Source of the DNA: an uncultured Collinsella sp.
GTDB taxonomy: Bacteria; Actinomycetota; Coriobacteriia; Coriobacteriales; Coriobacteriaceae
Direction of reading: 5' to 3'
Length of the DNA: 64,000 nt
NCBI GenBank assembly: GCA_900542905.1
Contig: UQPF01000001.1
Coordinates: forward strand, 186,001 to 250,000
Part shown: positions 43,516 through 52,820 of the stretch, in pieces
Layout of the letters: each line of letters starts with the position of its first letter
Position numbering within the stretch: position 1 is the stretch's first letter
The notes under the pieces: model-generated
Databases searched by the model: none
What the model was told of the DNA's origin: nothing
The model's input: only the letters and a program-made list of their open reading frames with translations
Made by a program: the position numbers and the translations under genes

Positions 43516-45042
43516 ATGGAATCAACTGATGTACTGGTAATTGGATCTGGCATCGCGGGCCTTTGCGCCGCCATAGAAGCAGCACGCGCGGGCGCGACCG
43601 TTGCCATCGCATGCGCCGGCAAGACCATGAGCGGATCGAGCTTCTTCCCGGGCACCTGGGGCCTCGGCCTTATTGGCCCCGTCGACAAAGACGACGAGCA
43701 AGACCTTATCGACACCATCCAAACCGTCGGTGGCGGCGTTGCCGACCCCGAACTCGTCCAGACGTTCGTTCACGGCATTCCCCAAGCGATTGACTGGCTC
43801 GAACAGGATCTGGGCGTAGAACTCCAGCGTCCGCAAAGCGCCGAAAGCGCCCAGCAAAAGCAATTTATCCCCTGCTTCGACCACAAGACGAGAATGTGGC
43901 GCGGCCTCACCCGCAAACCCCTCGAAGACGCGTGTACGGCCCAGATCGACTCGCTCGGCATACGCCTGCTCCCCCGCCACGAGCTTATCGATCTTGTTGA
44001 GGATACGAACGGAAAAATTGTCGGCGCCGTGCTCTTCAACCAAACGGACGAGCGCATTGTGACCTTTACAGCCAAGGCCACTATCATCGCCGCCGGCGGT
44101 ACCGGCGGTCTATTCGAGCGCAGCCTCACTTCCGCCGACGTGCTCAGCTCATCACAAGCCATCGCGCGGTCGCACGGTGCGTCCCTTACTAATATAGAGT
44201 TCATGCAGATGATGCCCGGCTTCATTGAGCCTAAGCGCAACCTTGTCTTTAACGAGAAGACCTGGCGCTACGTCAAGTTCGACCAGCCGGTCGATATCGC
44301 CGACGTCAAGCTGGACGATTTGCTTGAACAGCGCTCCGGATATGGTCCCTTCACTTCACGCCTGGCTTCCCGCGCCATCGATCTTGCCATCGATCAAGCG
44401 GGTGCCGAAGGCCTGGCGCTCCACTACGACTTCCCGCGAGAGAATGTCCCCGAGTTCGTGCAGACATTTGCCACTTGGCTACAAGACGAGCATGGTATCG
44501 CTCCGAGCGACGAGATACGTGTGGCGATGTATGCCCACGCCGCTAACGGCGGTATCAAGATCGACAAGACCACGTACACGGGCGTTGAGGGCCTCTACGC
44601 CTGTGGCGAGGCAACAGGCGGCATGCACGGCGCCGACCGCATCGGAGGGCTGTCGAGCGCCAATGGCATCGTATTCGGGCGTATCGCGGGCGCATCGGCG
44701 GCTCGAGCAGCACTGGACGCTCCCGAGGCTGACGCACCGGTGGATGTCGCCCTCCCCGAGCATGGCATCGCTACAGCAGTCGCCGAGCGCCTAACCCGCT
44801 GCCTCAAACACACAATGAGCACCTACTGCATGATCAACAGGACCGAACCAGGCCTATCCGAGGCGCTTCAAGAGCTTGAAAGCCTACAAGACGAGGCGAC
44901 GTCGCTGCATAAGCCGCACGCCAATGACAGCGAAATCGCTGCCCTCGCCCGCCTAAAGTCGCAGATTCAGCTGGCTGCGGAGATGGTCAAAGCCATGCGC
45001 AAACGGACTGAAAGCCTCGGTTCGCACTATCGAGCAGACTGA
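43516..45042 (+). CDS. FAD-dependent oxidoreductase of the fumarate reductase / L-aspartate oxidase family
   Basis: 508 residues from the ATG at 43516 (GAAAGGA upstream); the frame is open further upstream but without a site. Dinucleotide-binding VLVIGSGIAGLCAAIEAARAGATVAIA, middle ATIIAAGGTGGLFERS, and C-terminal FAD contact YACGEATGGMHGADRIGGLSSANGIVFGRIAG. The family dehydrogenates or reduces small dicarboxylates. The usual substrate-binding HPT segment is replaced by EFMQMMPGF, so the substrate is open. No nadA or nadC neighbour is present, and nothing shows it is secreted. Confidence 0.75.
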   Translation: MESTDVLVIGSGIAGLCAAIEAARAGATVAIACAGKTMSGSSFFPGTWGLGLIGPVDKDDEQDLIDTIQTVGGGVADPELVQTFVHGIPQAIDWLEQDLGVELQRPQSAESAQQKQFIPCFDHKTRMWRGLTRKPLEDACTAQIDSLGIRLLPRHELIDLVEDTNGKIVGAVLFNQTDERIVTFTAKATIIAAGGTGGLFERSLTSADVLSSSQAIARSHGASLTNIEFMQMMPGFIEPKRNLVFNEKTWRYVKFDQPVDIADVKLDDLLEQRSGYGPFTSRLASRAIDLAIDQAGAEGLALHYDFPRENVPEFVQTFATWLQDEHGIAPSDEIRVAMYAHAANGGIKIDKTTYTGVEGLYACGEATGGMHGADRIGGLSSANGIVFGRIAGASAARAALDAPEADAPVDVALPEHGIATAVAERLTRCLKHTMSTYCMINRTEPGLSEALQELESLQDEATSLHKPHANDSEIAALARLKSQIQLAAEMVKAMRKRTESLGSHYRAD

Positions 45043-45091
45043 ATCGATTCACACTTTGAGTTTGATCACAATTTCTCAACATGCATTGAGC

Positions 45092-45139
45092 CCCGTAAGT
45101 ATGATTCCCCCAAGGAGAACACGCTTACGGGGCTTGAGC
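45092..45139. terminator. Hairpin after the FAD oxidoreductase gene
   Basis: Inverted pair AGCCCCGTAAG and CTTACGGGGCT separated by about 26 bp, without a strong T-run. A weak terminator or structured 3' end. Confidence 0.35.
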
Positions 45140-45219
45140 CGTGTTTTCCCTAAGGGAATCACGGTGCAGACAGCTCAGCTCCGCGCCCTTTCGGGTTCGA
45201 CCCCATGTGAGGCCAACAA

Positions 45220-45249
45220 AAAAGCGACCAGCCGAAGCCAGTCGCTTTT
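45220..45249 (-). terminator. Terminator of the tRNA cluster
   Basis: Stem AAAAGCGAC (45220-45228) with GTCGCTTTT (45241-45249); on the minus strand the T-run follows, just beyond the tRNA-Lys gene. Confidence 0.75.
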
Positions 45250-45261
45250 ACAATCTTTGGG

Positions 45262-45334
45262 TGGGCCGTCAGGGGTTCGAACCCTGGACCTTGGGATTAA
45301 GAGTCCCCTGCTCTACCAACTGAGCTAACGACCC
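45262..45334 (-). tRNA. tRNA-Lys (CTT), copy 1
   Basis: Cloverleaf read on the minus strand: acceptor GGGTCGT with ACGGCCC, D-arm GCTC/GAGC, anticodon loop CTCTTAA (CTT), T-arm CAGGG TTCGAAC CCTG. The discriminator is A and the following bases are CCC, so CCA is not encoded. The only flaw is a G-A at the 27-43 pair. Confidence 0.95.
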
Positions 45335-45380
45335 AAAGCTAAAGTCCGTTATGGCGGACTTTAGAGGAGATATCGTGTGG

Positions 45381-45453
45381 TGGGCCGTCAGGGGTTCGAA
45401 CCCTGGACCTTGGGATTAAGAGTCCCCTGCTCTACCAACTGAGCTAACGACCC
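45381..45453 (-). tRNA. tRNA-Lys (CTT), copy 2
   Basis: Same sequence as the copy at 45262-45334 by eye, 46 bp away. Here CCA follows the discriminator. A hairpin (CTAAAGTCCG with its complement, about 45340-45366) lies between the two copies. Confidence 0.95.
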
Positions 45454-45478
45454 GATATCAACACGAAGCAAGAACTGG

Positions 45479-45553
45479 GGTGGGTAAAGGGACTCGAACC
45501 CTCGACCTACGGGACCACAACCCGTCGCTCTAGCCAACTGAGCTACACCCACC
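45479..45553 (-). tRNA. tRNA-His (GTG)
   Basis: Minus strand: acceptor GTGGGTG with TACCCAC, an extra 5' G opposite discriminator C as required for tRNA-His, anticodon loop TTGTGGT (GTG), and T-arm GAGGG/CCCTT. First gene of the small tRNA cluster. Confidence 0.95.
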
Positions 45554-45718
45554 GTGTCCTGTGCGCTTCGCGCTCGACTATTATTGCAAGGAACGCCATG
45601 CGATGCAAGCCCCAATTTTCAAGAATTTTGAAAAGAGTTTTTCGAGTGCGTTTCGAGCAATTCCCACCCTTTTCATAGGAGTAAACTTGCCCCACTGCAA
45701 ACCCTCGAAAGGACCGTC

Positions 45719-46900
45719 ATGAAAGAACTCTCCAATCGCACGGCATCATTCACCGATTCGGTCATCCGCCGCATGACACGCATCTCCAATAAGTACGGTG
45801 CCGTCAACCTCTCGCAGGGCTTCCCTGACTTCGATCCCCCGGCGCAGCTGCTCAACAGCCTGAGCACCATCGCCGCCGACCCCAAGCCGCTCTATCACCA
45901 GTACTCCATCACCTGGGGCTCCCAGGCCATGCGCGAGGCGCTCGCTGCCAAGCAGGAGCACTTTATGGGCATGCCGGTCGACCCCAACCAGAACATCGTG
46001 GTCACCTGTGGCTCCACCGAGGCCATGATGGCCGCCATGATGACGGTTACGAACCCCGGAGACAAGGTCGTCATCTTCTCGCCGTTCTACGAGAACTACG
46101 GCGCCGATACCATCCTCTCAGGTGCCGAGCCCATCTATGTGCCGCTCAACCCGCCCACGTTCGACTTCGATCGCGAGGTCCTCGAGGCGGCCTTCCGCGA
46201 CAATGATCCCAAGGCCATCGTCCTGTGCAACCCTTCCAACCCCTGCGGCAAGGTCTTTACGCGCGAGGAGCTCGCCTTTATCGCCGACCTCTGCAAAAAG
46301 TACGACGCCTACTGCATCACCGATGAGGTGTACGAGCACATCGTCTACGCGCCCCACGAGCACGTCTATATGGCCACGCTGCCCGGCATGTTCGAGCGAA
46401 CCATCAGCTGCAGCTCGCTGTCCAAGACGTACTCCATCACCGGCTGGCGTCTGGGCTACACCATTGCCCCGGCCCAGATCACCGAGCGCATCAAGAAGGT
46501 CCACGACTTCCTCACCGTGGGTGCCGCCGCTCCCCTGCAGGAGGCCGTCGTTACCGCCCTCAACTTCGACGACAGCTATTACGATGAGGTCCTCGACCTC
46601 TACGCCGCCAAGCGCGACCTGTTCTGCCAGGGACTCGACAGCATCGGTCTTGAGCACAACGTGCCACAGGGCGCCTACTACGTCATGATGGACATCTCTG
46701 AGTTTGGATATGATAGCGACCTCAAATTCTGCGAGGACCTCGCGTCTAAGGTGGGCGTGGGCGCCGTACCCGGCTCGAGCTTCTTCCGCGAGCCCGTCAA
46801 CCATCTGATTCGTTTCCACTTTGCCAAGCGAGACGAGACACTTAACGCGGCGCTGGAGAACCTCAAGTCGCTGCGTGATAAAATCAAGCCGCGCGGGTAA
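45719..46900 (+). CDS. Class I PLP-dependent aminotransferase
   Basis: 393 residues. It begins with NLSQGFPDFDPP, has VTCGSTEAMMAAM, NPSNPCGKVF, ITDEVYEHIVY and the PLP-lysine site SCSSLSKTYSITGWRLGY, the order of fold-type I subgroup Igamma enzymes (aspartate/methionine aminotransferase and kynurenine aminotransferase relatives). The SQGFPDF start favours the methionine/kynurenine-aminotransferase-like branch. Cytoplasmic, GC-rich and monocistronic. GAAAGGA lies upstream and a terminator downstream. Confidence 0.85.
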   Translation: MKELSNRTASFTDSVIRRMTRISNKYGAVNLSQGFPDFDPPAQLLNSLSTIAADPKPLYHQYSITWGSQAMREALAAKQEHFMGMPVDPNQNIVVTCGSTEAMMAAMMTVTNPGDKVVIFSPFYENYGADTILSGAEPIYVPLNPPTFDFDREVLEAAFRDNDPKAIVLCNPSNPCGKVFTREELAFIADLCKKYDAYCITDEVYEHIVYAPHEHVYMATLPGMFERTISCSSLSKTYSITGWRLGYTIAPAQITERIKKVHDFLTVGAAAPLQEAVVTALNFDDSYYDEVLDLYAAKRDLFCQGLDSIGLEHNVPQGAYYVMMDISEFGYDSDLKFCEDLASKVGVGAVPGSSFFREPVNHLIRFHFAKRDETLNAALENLKSLRDKIKPRG

Positions 46901-46925
46901 GGACGGCCCGGCAACTAAAGCAACC

Positions 46926-46968
46926 AAAGAAGCCTCGCACCGCCCGCCGCGTTGCGAGGCTTCTTTTT
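46926..46968 (+). terminator. Rho-independent terminator of the aminotransferase gene
   Basis: Stem AAAGAAGCCTCGCA (46926-46939) with TGCGAGGCTTCTTTT (46953-46967), giving a T-rich 3' side. Confidence 0.85.
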
Positions 46969-46997
46969 ATAGCGCTTTCTTAAATGGTTTAGAGCTC

Positions 46998-47003
46998 TAT
47001 ACT
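46998..47003 (+). promoter_or_regulatory. Candidate -10 element of the ROK kinase gene
   Basis: TATACT, 39 bp before the ATG; a weak TTTCTT lies about 16 bp upstream. GAGAGAGGA serves as ribosome site. Confidence 0.35.
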
Positions 47004-47041
47004 TTAGTCACGGAGCAACTCGTCCCAGAGAGAGGAATACT

Positions 47042-47932
47042 ATGGCAGAGCAGCAGCTTATCGGAGCGCTCGAGGCTGGCGGCACCAAGATGGTCTGCGC
47101 CACGGGCTATGCAGACGGTACGGTCCTGGAGCGCGAGCAGATTGCGACCACGACCCCGCAGGAGACCGTTGAGGCCGTCAACGCATGGTTTGCCGACAAG
47201 GGCATCGCCGCGCTGGGCATTGGCGCCTTTGGCCCCACGGCAGTCAACCCTGCCTCGCCCCAATACGGCAAGATCCTGGAGACGCCCAAAACGGCATGGC
47301 GCTACTTTGATCTGCTGGGCACCATTCAAAACGAGCTCAATATTCCCTGTGGCTACGACACCGACGTCAACGTCGCCTGCTTGGGCGAGGTCACCTTCGG
47401 TTGCGCCCAGGGCCTCACCGACGTGGTCTACCTGACCATCGGCACCGGCGTGGGCGCCGGCGTGCTCTCGGGCGGCCAGCTCGTGCACGGTATGATGCAT
47501 CCCGAAGCCGGCCATATCCTGGTCACGCGCGATCCGCGCGACACCATCGGCGAGCATAGCGCCTGCCCCTTCCACGACAACTGCCTCGAGGGCCTCATCG
47601 CCGGCCCCGGCGTTAAAAAGCGCTGGAATGGCAAGAGCGCCGGAGACATGGCCGAAGATCCGGAGGCCATGGACCTGCTCGCAGGCTACCTGGCACAGGC
47701 GCTCATGACCTACACGCTGTGCTACGCGCCGCAAAAGATCATCATCGGCGGCGGCGTGGCCGACCACACCCCCATCGTGCCGCTCGCACGCAAAAAGTGC
47801 GCCGAGATGCTCAACGGCTATATCGTCACGCCCGAGGTCAACGACATCGAAACCTACATTGTCAATAACAGCCTTGAGGGCAAGCAGGGCATCATGGGTT
47901 GTCTGGCCCTTGGCGCCCAGGCGCTCCAGTAA
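47042..47932 (+). CDS. ROK family fructokinase
   Basis: 296 residues. ATP-phosphate loop GALEAGGTKMVCA at the start, DTDVNVACLGEVTFG, TIGTGVGAGVLSGG, and the zinc site HPEAGHILV...CPFHDNCLEG. The C-x2-H-x2-C-L-E-G spacing is typical of Bacillus-type ROK fructokinases (YdhR/GmuE-like). It phosphorylates fructose, perhaps mannose, in the cytoplasm. No transporter or sugar operon is next to it. Confidence 0.85.
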   Translation: MAEQQLIGALEAGGTKMVCATGYADGTVLEREQIATTTPQETVEAVNAWFADKGIAALGIGAFGPTAVNPASPQYGKILETPKTAWRYFDLLGTIQNELNIPCGYDTDVNVACLGEVTFGCAQGLTDVVYLTIGTGVGAGVLSGGQLVHGMMHPEAGHILVTRDPRDTIGEHSACPFHDNCLEGLIAGPGVKKRWNGKSAGDMAEDPEAMDLLAGYLAQALMTYTLCYAPQKIIIGGGVADHTPIVPLARKKCAEMLNGYIVTPEVNDIETYIVNNSLEGKQGIMGCLALGAQALQ

Positions 47933-48018
47933 AGGACACATCAGCGGGGCGCAGCGTAGCCAAACTCGCAAAACGCCCGGAAAACGCCGTCACGCCCCGC
48001 AGAGGCCCTCAAACGCAC

Positions 48019-48058
48019 AAGGCCGCCTAGGACCAAGCAAAACGTCCTAGGCGGCCTT
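48019..48058. terminator. Bidirectional terminator between the ROK and VanZ genes
   Basis: Perfect 15-bp stem (48019-48033 and 48044-48058) followed by T's on the plus strand. The far arm contains the stop and last codons of the VanZ-like gene. Confidence 0.85.
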
Positions 48059-48496
48059 TTTGGTGTACATCAGCGACCGTAAGAGATATCGGAGTACGAC
48101 GCCTGTCGTCGCCCCGCAGCAGTCGATCATCACATCGGTAATCATGCCGGCGCGACCGGGCACAAATAGCTGGATCGTCTCGTCGATAGAGGGGACAAGC
48201 AGCAAGAACACCGCCGTGGGCAGCAACACATCAAACGTACGCCGGCCTTCGAGGTCAAAGGCGTGCGTCGCCAAGATGCCAAGCACCATGTACTCGGTAA
48301 AATGAGCGCACTTGCGCACGACGAAGTTGGTCACCCACTCGTATGGAAGCCCCAGGGTCTGCAAAAAGCCGCGAATGGATTCCATAATCGACAGGCTCAA
48401 CGAACCAGAGCCCGTACCGGGAACCAGCGAATTGCCCCAAATGACGAGCACCATGGCGCAGGCGGCAAGCGCCCATTTTCGATCGACCTTAACCAT
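48047..48496 (-). CDS. VanZ-like membrane protein
   Basis: 149 residues. About four hydrophobic segments, with IWGNSLVPGTGS, VRKCAHFTEYMVLG and PSIDETIQLFVPGRAGMITDVMIDCCGATTG, the characteristic VanZ patterns. VanZ proteins give mild teicoplanin resistance in some hosts, but most chromosomal copies have unknown cell-envelope roles. The end of the gene is the stem of a terminator. It starts only 7 bp after the stop of the Ala-rich membrane protein gene, so the two are probably co-transcribed. Confidence 0.85.
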   Translation of the reverse strand: MVKVDRKWALAACAMVLVIWGNSLVPGTGSGSLSLSIMESIRGFLQTLGLPYEWVTNFVVRKCAHFTEYMVLGILATHAFDLEGRRTFDVLLPTAVFLLLVPSIDETIQLFVPGRAGMITDVMIDCCGATTGVVLRYLLRSLMYTKKAA

Positions 48497-48503
48497 GCGG
48501 CAA

Positions 48504-49955
48504 TTATGCCTCCGCGCGCAGCGGCGTAAAGCTGGCGGTCCCGCCCTCGATAACGCTCAGATAGGCACGACCCGTGCGCTTGACGGCCGCAGACTGCAGA
48601 CGGTTGATTTCTTCCTCGAGAATCTGATTGACGCGCTCATGACGACGGTTTTCCATAACGCCGGCAGCGATAGCCTCGGCGCGCTCGATACCCTCGCGCG
48701 AGATACGCGCGGTATCCTCGGGAAGCACGGAGCTGTGGCGGCCGACATAGACGGGAGCAACCGAGACAGGTGAGGCTGCAGGCGTGGGCACCGCCACGGG
48801 GGCGGGCTCGGCAGCCTCGGCCATGATCGCCATAGCGGCGGCCCACATGTCCTCGTGGCCCGAATAATCGGCCATGGGGATATCTTCCTCAAGAGAGGCA
48901 TCGGGGAGACTGTCGGTATCCACGCGATCCTGGGCATCGATAGACGCAGTGATGGCGGCAGGCTCGTCCAGATCGGAGAGATCCACACCCTTGGCATCGG
49001 AAATGATGGGCATGCTGGCGAGCTTGGCGTTGCACGGCGCCGCCTCCGCGGCCTGCATTTGGGCCGAAGCGCCCCAAAGCGAGCTTTCGGCGGCTCGGCG
49101 AGCGGCAACGGTCTCCTCGTCGACAGCCAGGGGCTCATCGGCAAAGGGGTCGGCGACAGGAGCCACCTGAGCTGCGCTCTGTTGGCCGGTCGAAGCGGCC
49201 GCCGCGGCAGAAGTGTACGCAGCCGACGACGCGCCGCTATAGGCGGCATTGTTGGCGGCGTTGGCCACAAGCGCCACGAAGGCTGCGGTACTACCCGCAG
49301 GGGCGGCGTGAGAGCCCGAGACGGCGCGTGCGGCAGCGGCAATGTCATCGCGATTGTAAGAACCGGTCTTTCCACCGTTGGTGAGCTCATCGATTGCGAC
49401 CTGGTAGACATCGCGCGAACGCACGGGATCGCAGCTGACCGGGGAATCGTCATCGAGCATGCTGTCGATCATAGACCAGGCCTCGGCCTCATCCATGGCG
49501 TTAGCCGCGCGCGCGATGGTGGGAACGCCATCGTCGGCGTGACGGCGCTGGAACGCACCGGTCAGGCCGGAGAGAAATGCGGAAGAAGGCTGTGCGGCAT
49601 TGGCCTGATCGGCCGGAGCCGCAGGCTGAGGCGCCGCCCCCTGCTGCTGTGCGGGAATCGAGGCGGTCTTGAACTCGTTGTGGGTCCGGCCAAACTGAGC
49701 GGCGCCGCCCACGGCATCGGGCTCAAACAGGCGGCCATCGTGCTCGGCACGATACTCGGAGATGCCCAGCGAGGCTGCGTAGATGCCCACGCCCGCCACC
49801 GCACCAACGGCGAAGGGAACCGCGCCCGCGACAACCGTCTCGTTGACCGACGAGAACGGCAACGTCGCGGCATACATCACCACGGGGGCGGCAAGGCCGA
49901 TCCCGCAGGAAAGTCCGGCAAGGACTGCTCGTTGTGTTGCATCAGAAGAAGCCAT
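48504..49955 (-). CDS. Ala-rich membrane-anchored protein of unknown function
   Basis: 483 residues from the ATG at 49955 with GGGGAG five bases upstream. Two hydrophobic segments lie near the N-terminus (about 10-30 and 40-65). The rest is mostly low-complexity Ala/Glu/Asp/Pro-rich sequence with short conserved-looking islands (DEAEAWSMIDSMLDD; RHSSVLPEDTARISREGIERAEAIAAGVMENRRHERVNQILEEEINRL, probably a coiled coil). I do not recognise a family. It precedes VanZ and follows rho on the same strand, separated from rho by a terminator. Confidence 0.6.
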   Translation of the reverse strand: MASSDATQRAVLAGLSCGIGLAAPVVMYAATLPFSSVNETVVAGAVPFAVGAVAGVGIYAASLGISEYRAEHDGRLFEPDAVGGAAQFGRTHNEFKTASIPAQQQGAAPQPAAPADQANAAQPSSAFLSGLTGAFQRRHADDGVPTIARAANAMDEAEAWSMIDSMLDDDSPVSCDPVRSRDVYQVAIDELTNGGKTGSYNRDDIAAAARAVSGSHAAPAGSTAAFVALVANAANNAAYSGASSAAYTSAAAAASTGQQSAAQVAPVADPFADEPLAVDEETVAARRAAESSLWGASAQMQAAEAAPCNAKLASMPIISDAKGVDLSDLDEPAAITASIDAQDRVDTDSLPDASLEEDIPMADYSGHEDMWAAAMAIMAEAAEPAPVAVPTPAASPVSVAPVYVGRHSSVLPEDTARISREGIERAEAIAAGVMENRRHERVNQILEEEINRLQSAAVKRTGRAYLSVIEGGTASFTPLRAEA

Positions 49956-50270
49956 GAGCTCTCCCCATCTTCCAGCACCCAAATCGCATCATTTAGTTGG
50001 CTGCGCGAGAGAAGATGAAGCGGGACATGCGTCCCAAAGCAACGGTATATAGTTCGTTTCATCTGCGTTTTCCGTCGCGAAGCTTAAAAGCTATTATGCG
50101 AAACCGACCCTCCGATTGCAAGCGATGAGGTCGGATTATGGCTCGAAAACTGCTGCTTGTCGGTCATAAGGTCAGAAAATGTTGCCGAGTGGCGCCGTAA
50201 AGAAAGGGCCGGGGCATAAACCCCGGCCCGATTGCCCGTTCTTATGGCGATATAGCGTGCGGCTTTTGGT
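49956..50270. other. 315-bp region between rho and the Ala-rich protein gene
   Basis: Holds the rho terminator (50198-50229) and presumably the promoter of the downstream gene. I see no further gene or riboswitch. Confidence 0.4.
50198..50229 (-). terminator. Terminator of rho
   Basis: Stem GGGCCGGGG (50206-50214) with CCCCGGCCC (50221-50229). CTTTCTTT follows on the minus strand. Confidence 0.8.
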
Positions 50271-52820
50271 CTAAAACGTCTGCTCGTAGTCGCTGTGCTT
50301 TTTGGCCGAACGCACCAGGAACTCCTGGTTGGTGTTGGTGCCCTTAAGACCCTTAATAAACGACGCCGCCGCGCGCTCGGTGTTGTTCATGCCGGCGAGA
50401 ATGCGACGCAGGCCGAAGACAAACGGGCGCATCTGCTCGTCGACCAGCAGGTCCTCGTTGCGCGTACCGGAGGCAACGGGGTCGATGGCCGGGAAGATGC
50501 GACGGTCGGCGAGGTCGCGGTCGAGCTTGAGTTCCATGTTGCCGGTGCCCTTGAACTCCTCAAAGATGACCTCATCCATCTTGGAGCCGGTGTCGATAAG
50601 GGCGGAGGCGAGGATGGTGAGCGAGCCGCCGTTTTCGATATTGCGGGCTGCACCCAGGAAACGCTTGGGCGGATAGAGAGCTGCCGAATCGACGCCGCCC
50701 GAAAGGATACGACCCGAGGCGGGTGCCGCCAGGTTGTAGGCGCGGGCAAGACGCGTGATGGAGTCGAGCACCACCACGACATCGCCGCCCAGCTCCACAA
50801 TGCGCTTGGCGCGTTCGATGACGAGCTCGGCCACGCGGGTGTGGTTCTCGGCAGGCATATCGAAGGTCGAGGCCACGACCTCGCCCTTGATGGAGCGCTG
50901 CATATCGGTGACCTCTTCGGGGCGCTCGTCGACGAGTAGGCAGATGAGGTGCACCTCGGGGTTGTTGATCGAGATGGACTGGCAGATCTTCTTAAGGATC
51001 GTTGTCTTGCCGGCCTTGGGCGGCGACACGATCAGGCCACGCTGGCCCTTGCCGATCGGTGACACGATATCGATAGCGCGACCGGTAATGGAGTCCTTGC
51101 CGTGCTCCATACGCAGCGGCTCGTTGGGATAGACCGGGGTAAGGTCGCCGAACTTGGGGCGGTTGCGGATCTGCTCGGGATCCATGCCGTTAACGGTCGT
51201 GATCTTGGCGAGGCCGGCTCGCTTGTCGCCGCCGCGCGAGGGGCGCAGCGAACCCTCGATGACATCACCCGTGCGCAGGCGTGCGGAGCGGATGAGGTAA
51301 GCGGGGACGAAGGCGTCTTCATTGGACTTCATGTAACCGTGGGCATGGATGATGCCGGAGTTGTCCGGGCGAATCTGCAGGATGCCCTTAATATCACGGA
51401 AGCCCTCGGCCTTCGCGGCGGTCGTGTAGATCTCCTCGACAAGCTCGGCCTTCTTCTTGCCGGTCGTCTCGATCTCGAACTCTTTTGCCTTCTCGCGCAG
51501 CTCGGCTACCTTCATGGCCGCAAGCTCCTCGCGCGAAAGCGTGGGCTCGGTGGGGGCGGCGTTGCGCTCCTTGTTGCGCTGTTTGCGGTCGCGCTGACGG
51601 CTGCGGCGGTCGTTGTTGCGATCGTCCTTGCGGTCGTTGCGCTCGTCGTTGCGCTTGTGCTGACGGCGGCTGGGGCGGGCGCCCTCTTCGGTCTCGGTGC
51701 CTTCGGCAGCCGCGGCTGCGGTTGCATCGGTGCCGGACGGAGCCTCGCCCTCTGCCTTGGCGTCGGCGTTGGCATGGTTGCTGGGTTCGGCGTCGCCCTG
51801 CTGCTCGGCACCCTTGGCCCTCGCGGACTTCTTGCGCGTGCGCTTGGGCTTCTCAGTTGCCGGCTGGTCGACGTTCTCGGCCTCGGAAGCGGCATCGGCG
51901 TTTGCCTGGGAGGACTTGTCGTCGACGGGCTTGGCGTCGGCATCGGCCTTGGCCTTCGCCTTCGTCGAGCGCTTTGCCGCGGTGCGACGGCTGCGGCCGG
52001 GACGGACATCGGCGGAATCGGCATCGGCAGATGCGGGAGCCTCGGTGGACGGAGCGTCCTGGACCGGAGCATCGGCCGTGGCCGTGGGCTCGGCCGTCAC
52101 CGCTGCGCTCTGAGCAGCAGCTGCTGCGGCAGCGGCTTTCTCGGCCTCAACATACGCCTTGGGCTTGCGGCCGCGACGATGCGGGCGCAGAGCCGGATCA
52201 ACGACGGGAACCTCGTTGGCCTCAGCGTGCACGACGGGCTCGGCGGAGGAAGCGCCCTCCCCTGCCGCAGAACGAGCCGGAGCTTCAGCGACCTCAGGGG
52301 TCAGCTGCTCGACGGGTTGCTGCGTCTTGGCTGCCGCACGGCGACGCGTGCGCGGTGCCGGCTTCTCGGCCGACTGTTCGACCGCAGGAGCCTCGGAGGC
52401 GACCGGCGCAGCGAGCTCAGTCAATGCCGCGGCCTCGCGCTCGGCAGCGCGACGGCGGGCACGCACAACCTGGGCCTCGCTAATCTGCGCCAGTGCACGG
52501 GCCTGCGCGACCTCATCGGAAATGGGGACCGAAGCATCGGCGGCAACGGGCCGCTTCGCGCGCGTGGTGCGCGTCGTACGACGCTTGGGCTTTTCGGCAT
52601 CCTCGCCGTCCGCAGCAGGCTTGGCCACACGACGCGTGCGCTTAGGCTTAGCGGGAGCAGCCTCCTCGCTAGCAACGGGCGTGGTGGGCACGGCGGCCTT
52701 AGGCGCCTCGGGAGCCGAGACCTGCGCCGGCGCGGACAGCACGGTCTGGTCCGACGTAACCGGTGCAGCGGGAGCCGTTTGCGTCGTCGTTATTTCGTTT
52801 TCTTGTTGTTGATCAGACAC
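50271..52820 (-). CDS. rho: Transcription termination factor Rho with a giant N-terminal extension
   Basis: 849 residues from a GTG, about twice the usual 420. Residues from about 428 are standard Rho: Rho_N helix bundle (LSREELAAMKVAELREKAKEFE), RNA-binding fold, Walker A PPKAGKTT, LLVDERPEEVTDM, Walker B VVVVLDSITRLARAYN, and the Q/R-loop region. Rho is a hexameric RNA-dependent ATPase that ends untranslated transcripts. The first 427 residues are low-complexity, rich in Ala, Glu, Lys, Arg and Asp with repeated KPKRTRR-like basic patches and an Arg/Asn/Asp tract near 380-415. They are probably disordered and RNA-binding. High-GC actinobacteria carry such inserts, but this is at the long end. 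Confidence 0.95.
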   Translation of the reverse strand: MSDQQQENEITTTQTAPAAPVTSDQTVLSAPAQVSAPEAPKAAVPTTPVASEEAAPAKPKRTRRVAKPAADGEDAEKPKRRTTRTTRAKRPVAADASVPISDEVAQARALAQISEAQVVRARRRAAEREAAALTELAAPVASEAPAVEQSAEKPAPRTRRRAAAKTQQPVEQLTPEVAEAPARSAAGEGASSAEPVVHAEANEVPVVDPALRPHRRGRKPKAYVEAEKAAAAAAAAQSAAVTAEPTATADAPVQDAPSTEAPASADADSADVRPGRSRRTAAKRSTKAKAKADADAKPVDDKSSQANADAASEAENVDQPATEKPKRTRKKSARAKGAEQQGDAEPSNHANADAKAEGEAPSGTDATAAAAAEGTETEEGARPSRRQHKRNDERNDRKDDRNNDRRSRQRDRKQRNKERNAAPTEPTLSREELAAMKVAELREKAKEFEIETTGKKKAELVEEIYTTAAKAEGFRDIKGILQIRPDNSGIIHAHGYMKSNEDAFVPAYLIRSARLRTGDVIEGSLRPSRGGDKRAGLAKITTVNGMDPEQIRNRPKFGDLTPVYPNEPLRMEHGKDSITGRAIDIVSPIGKGQRGLIVSPPKAGKTTILKKICQSISINNPEVHLICLLVDERPEEVTDMQRSIKGEVVASTFDMPAENHTRVAELVIERAKRIVELGGDVVVVLDSITRLARAYNLAAPASGRILSGGVDSAALYPPKRFLGAARNIENGGSLTILASALIDTGSKMDEVIFEEFKGTGNMELKLDRDLADRRIFPAIDPVASGTRNEDLLVDEQMRPFVFGLRRILAGMNNTERAAASFIKGLKGTNTNQEFLVRSAKKHSDYEQTF

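Noticed and set aside
43516..45042. Naming the FAD enzyme nadB
   Set aside because: Family motifs fit, but the substrate-binding segment differs and no nadA or nadC is adjacent, so the specific name is not supported.
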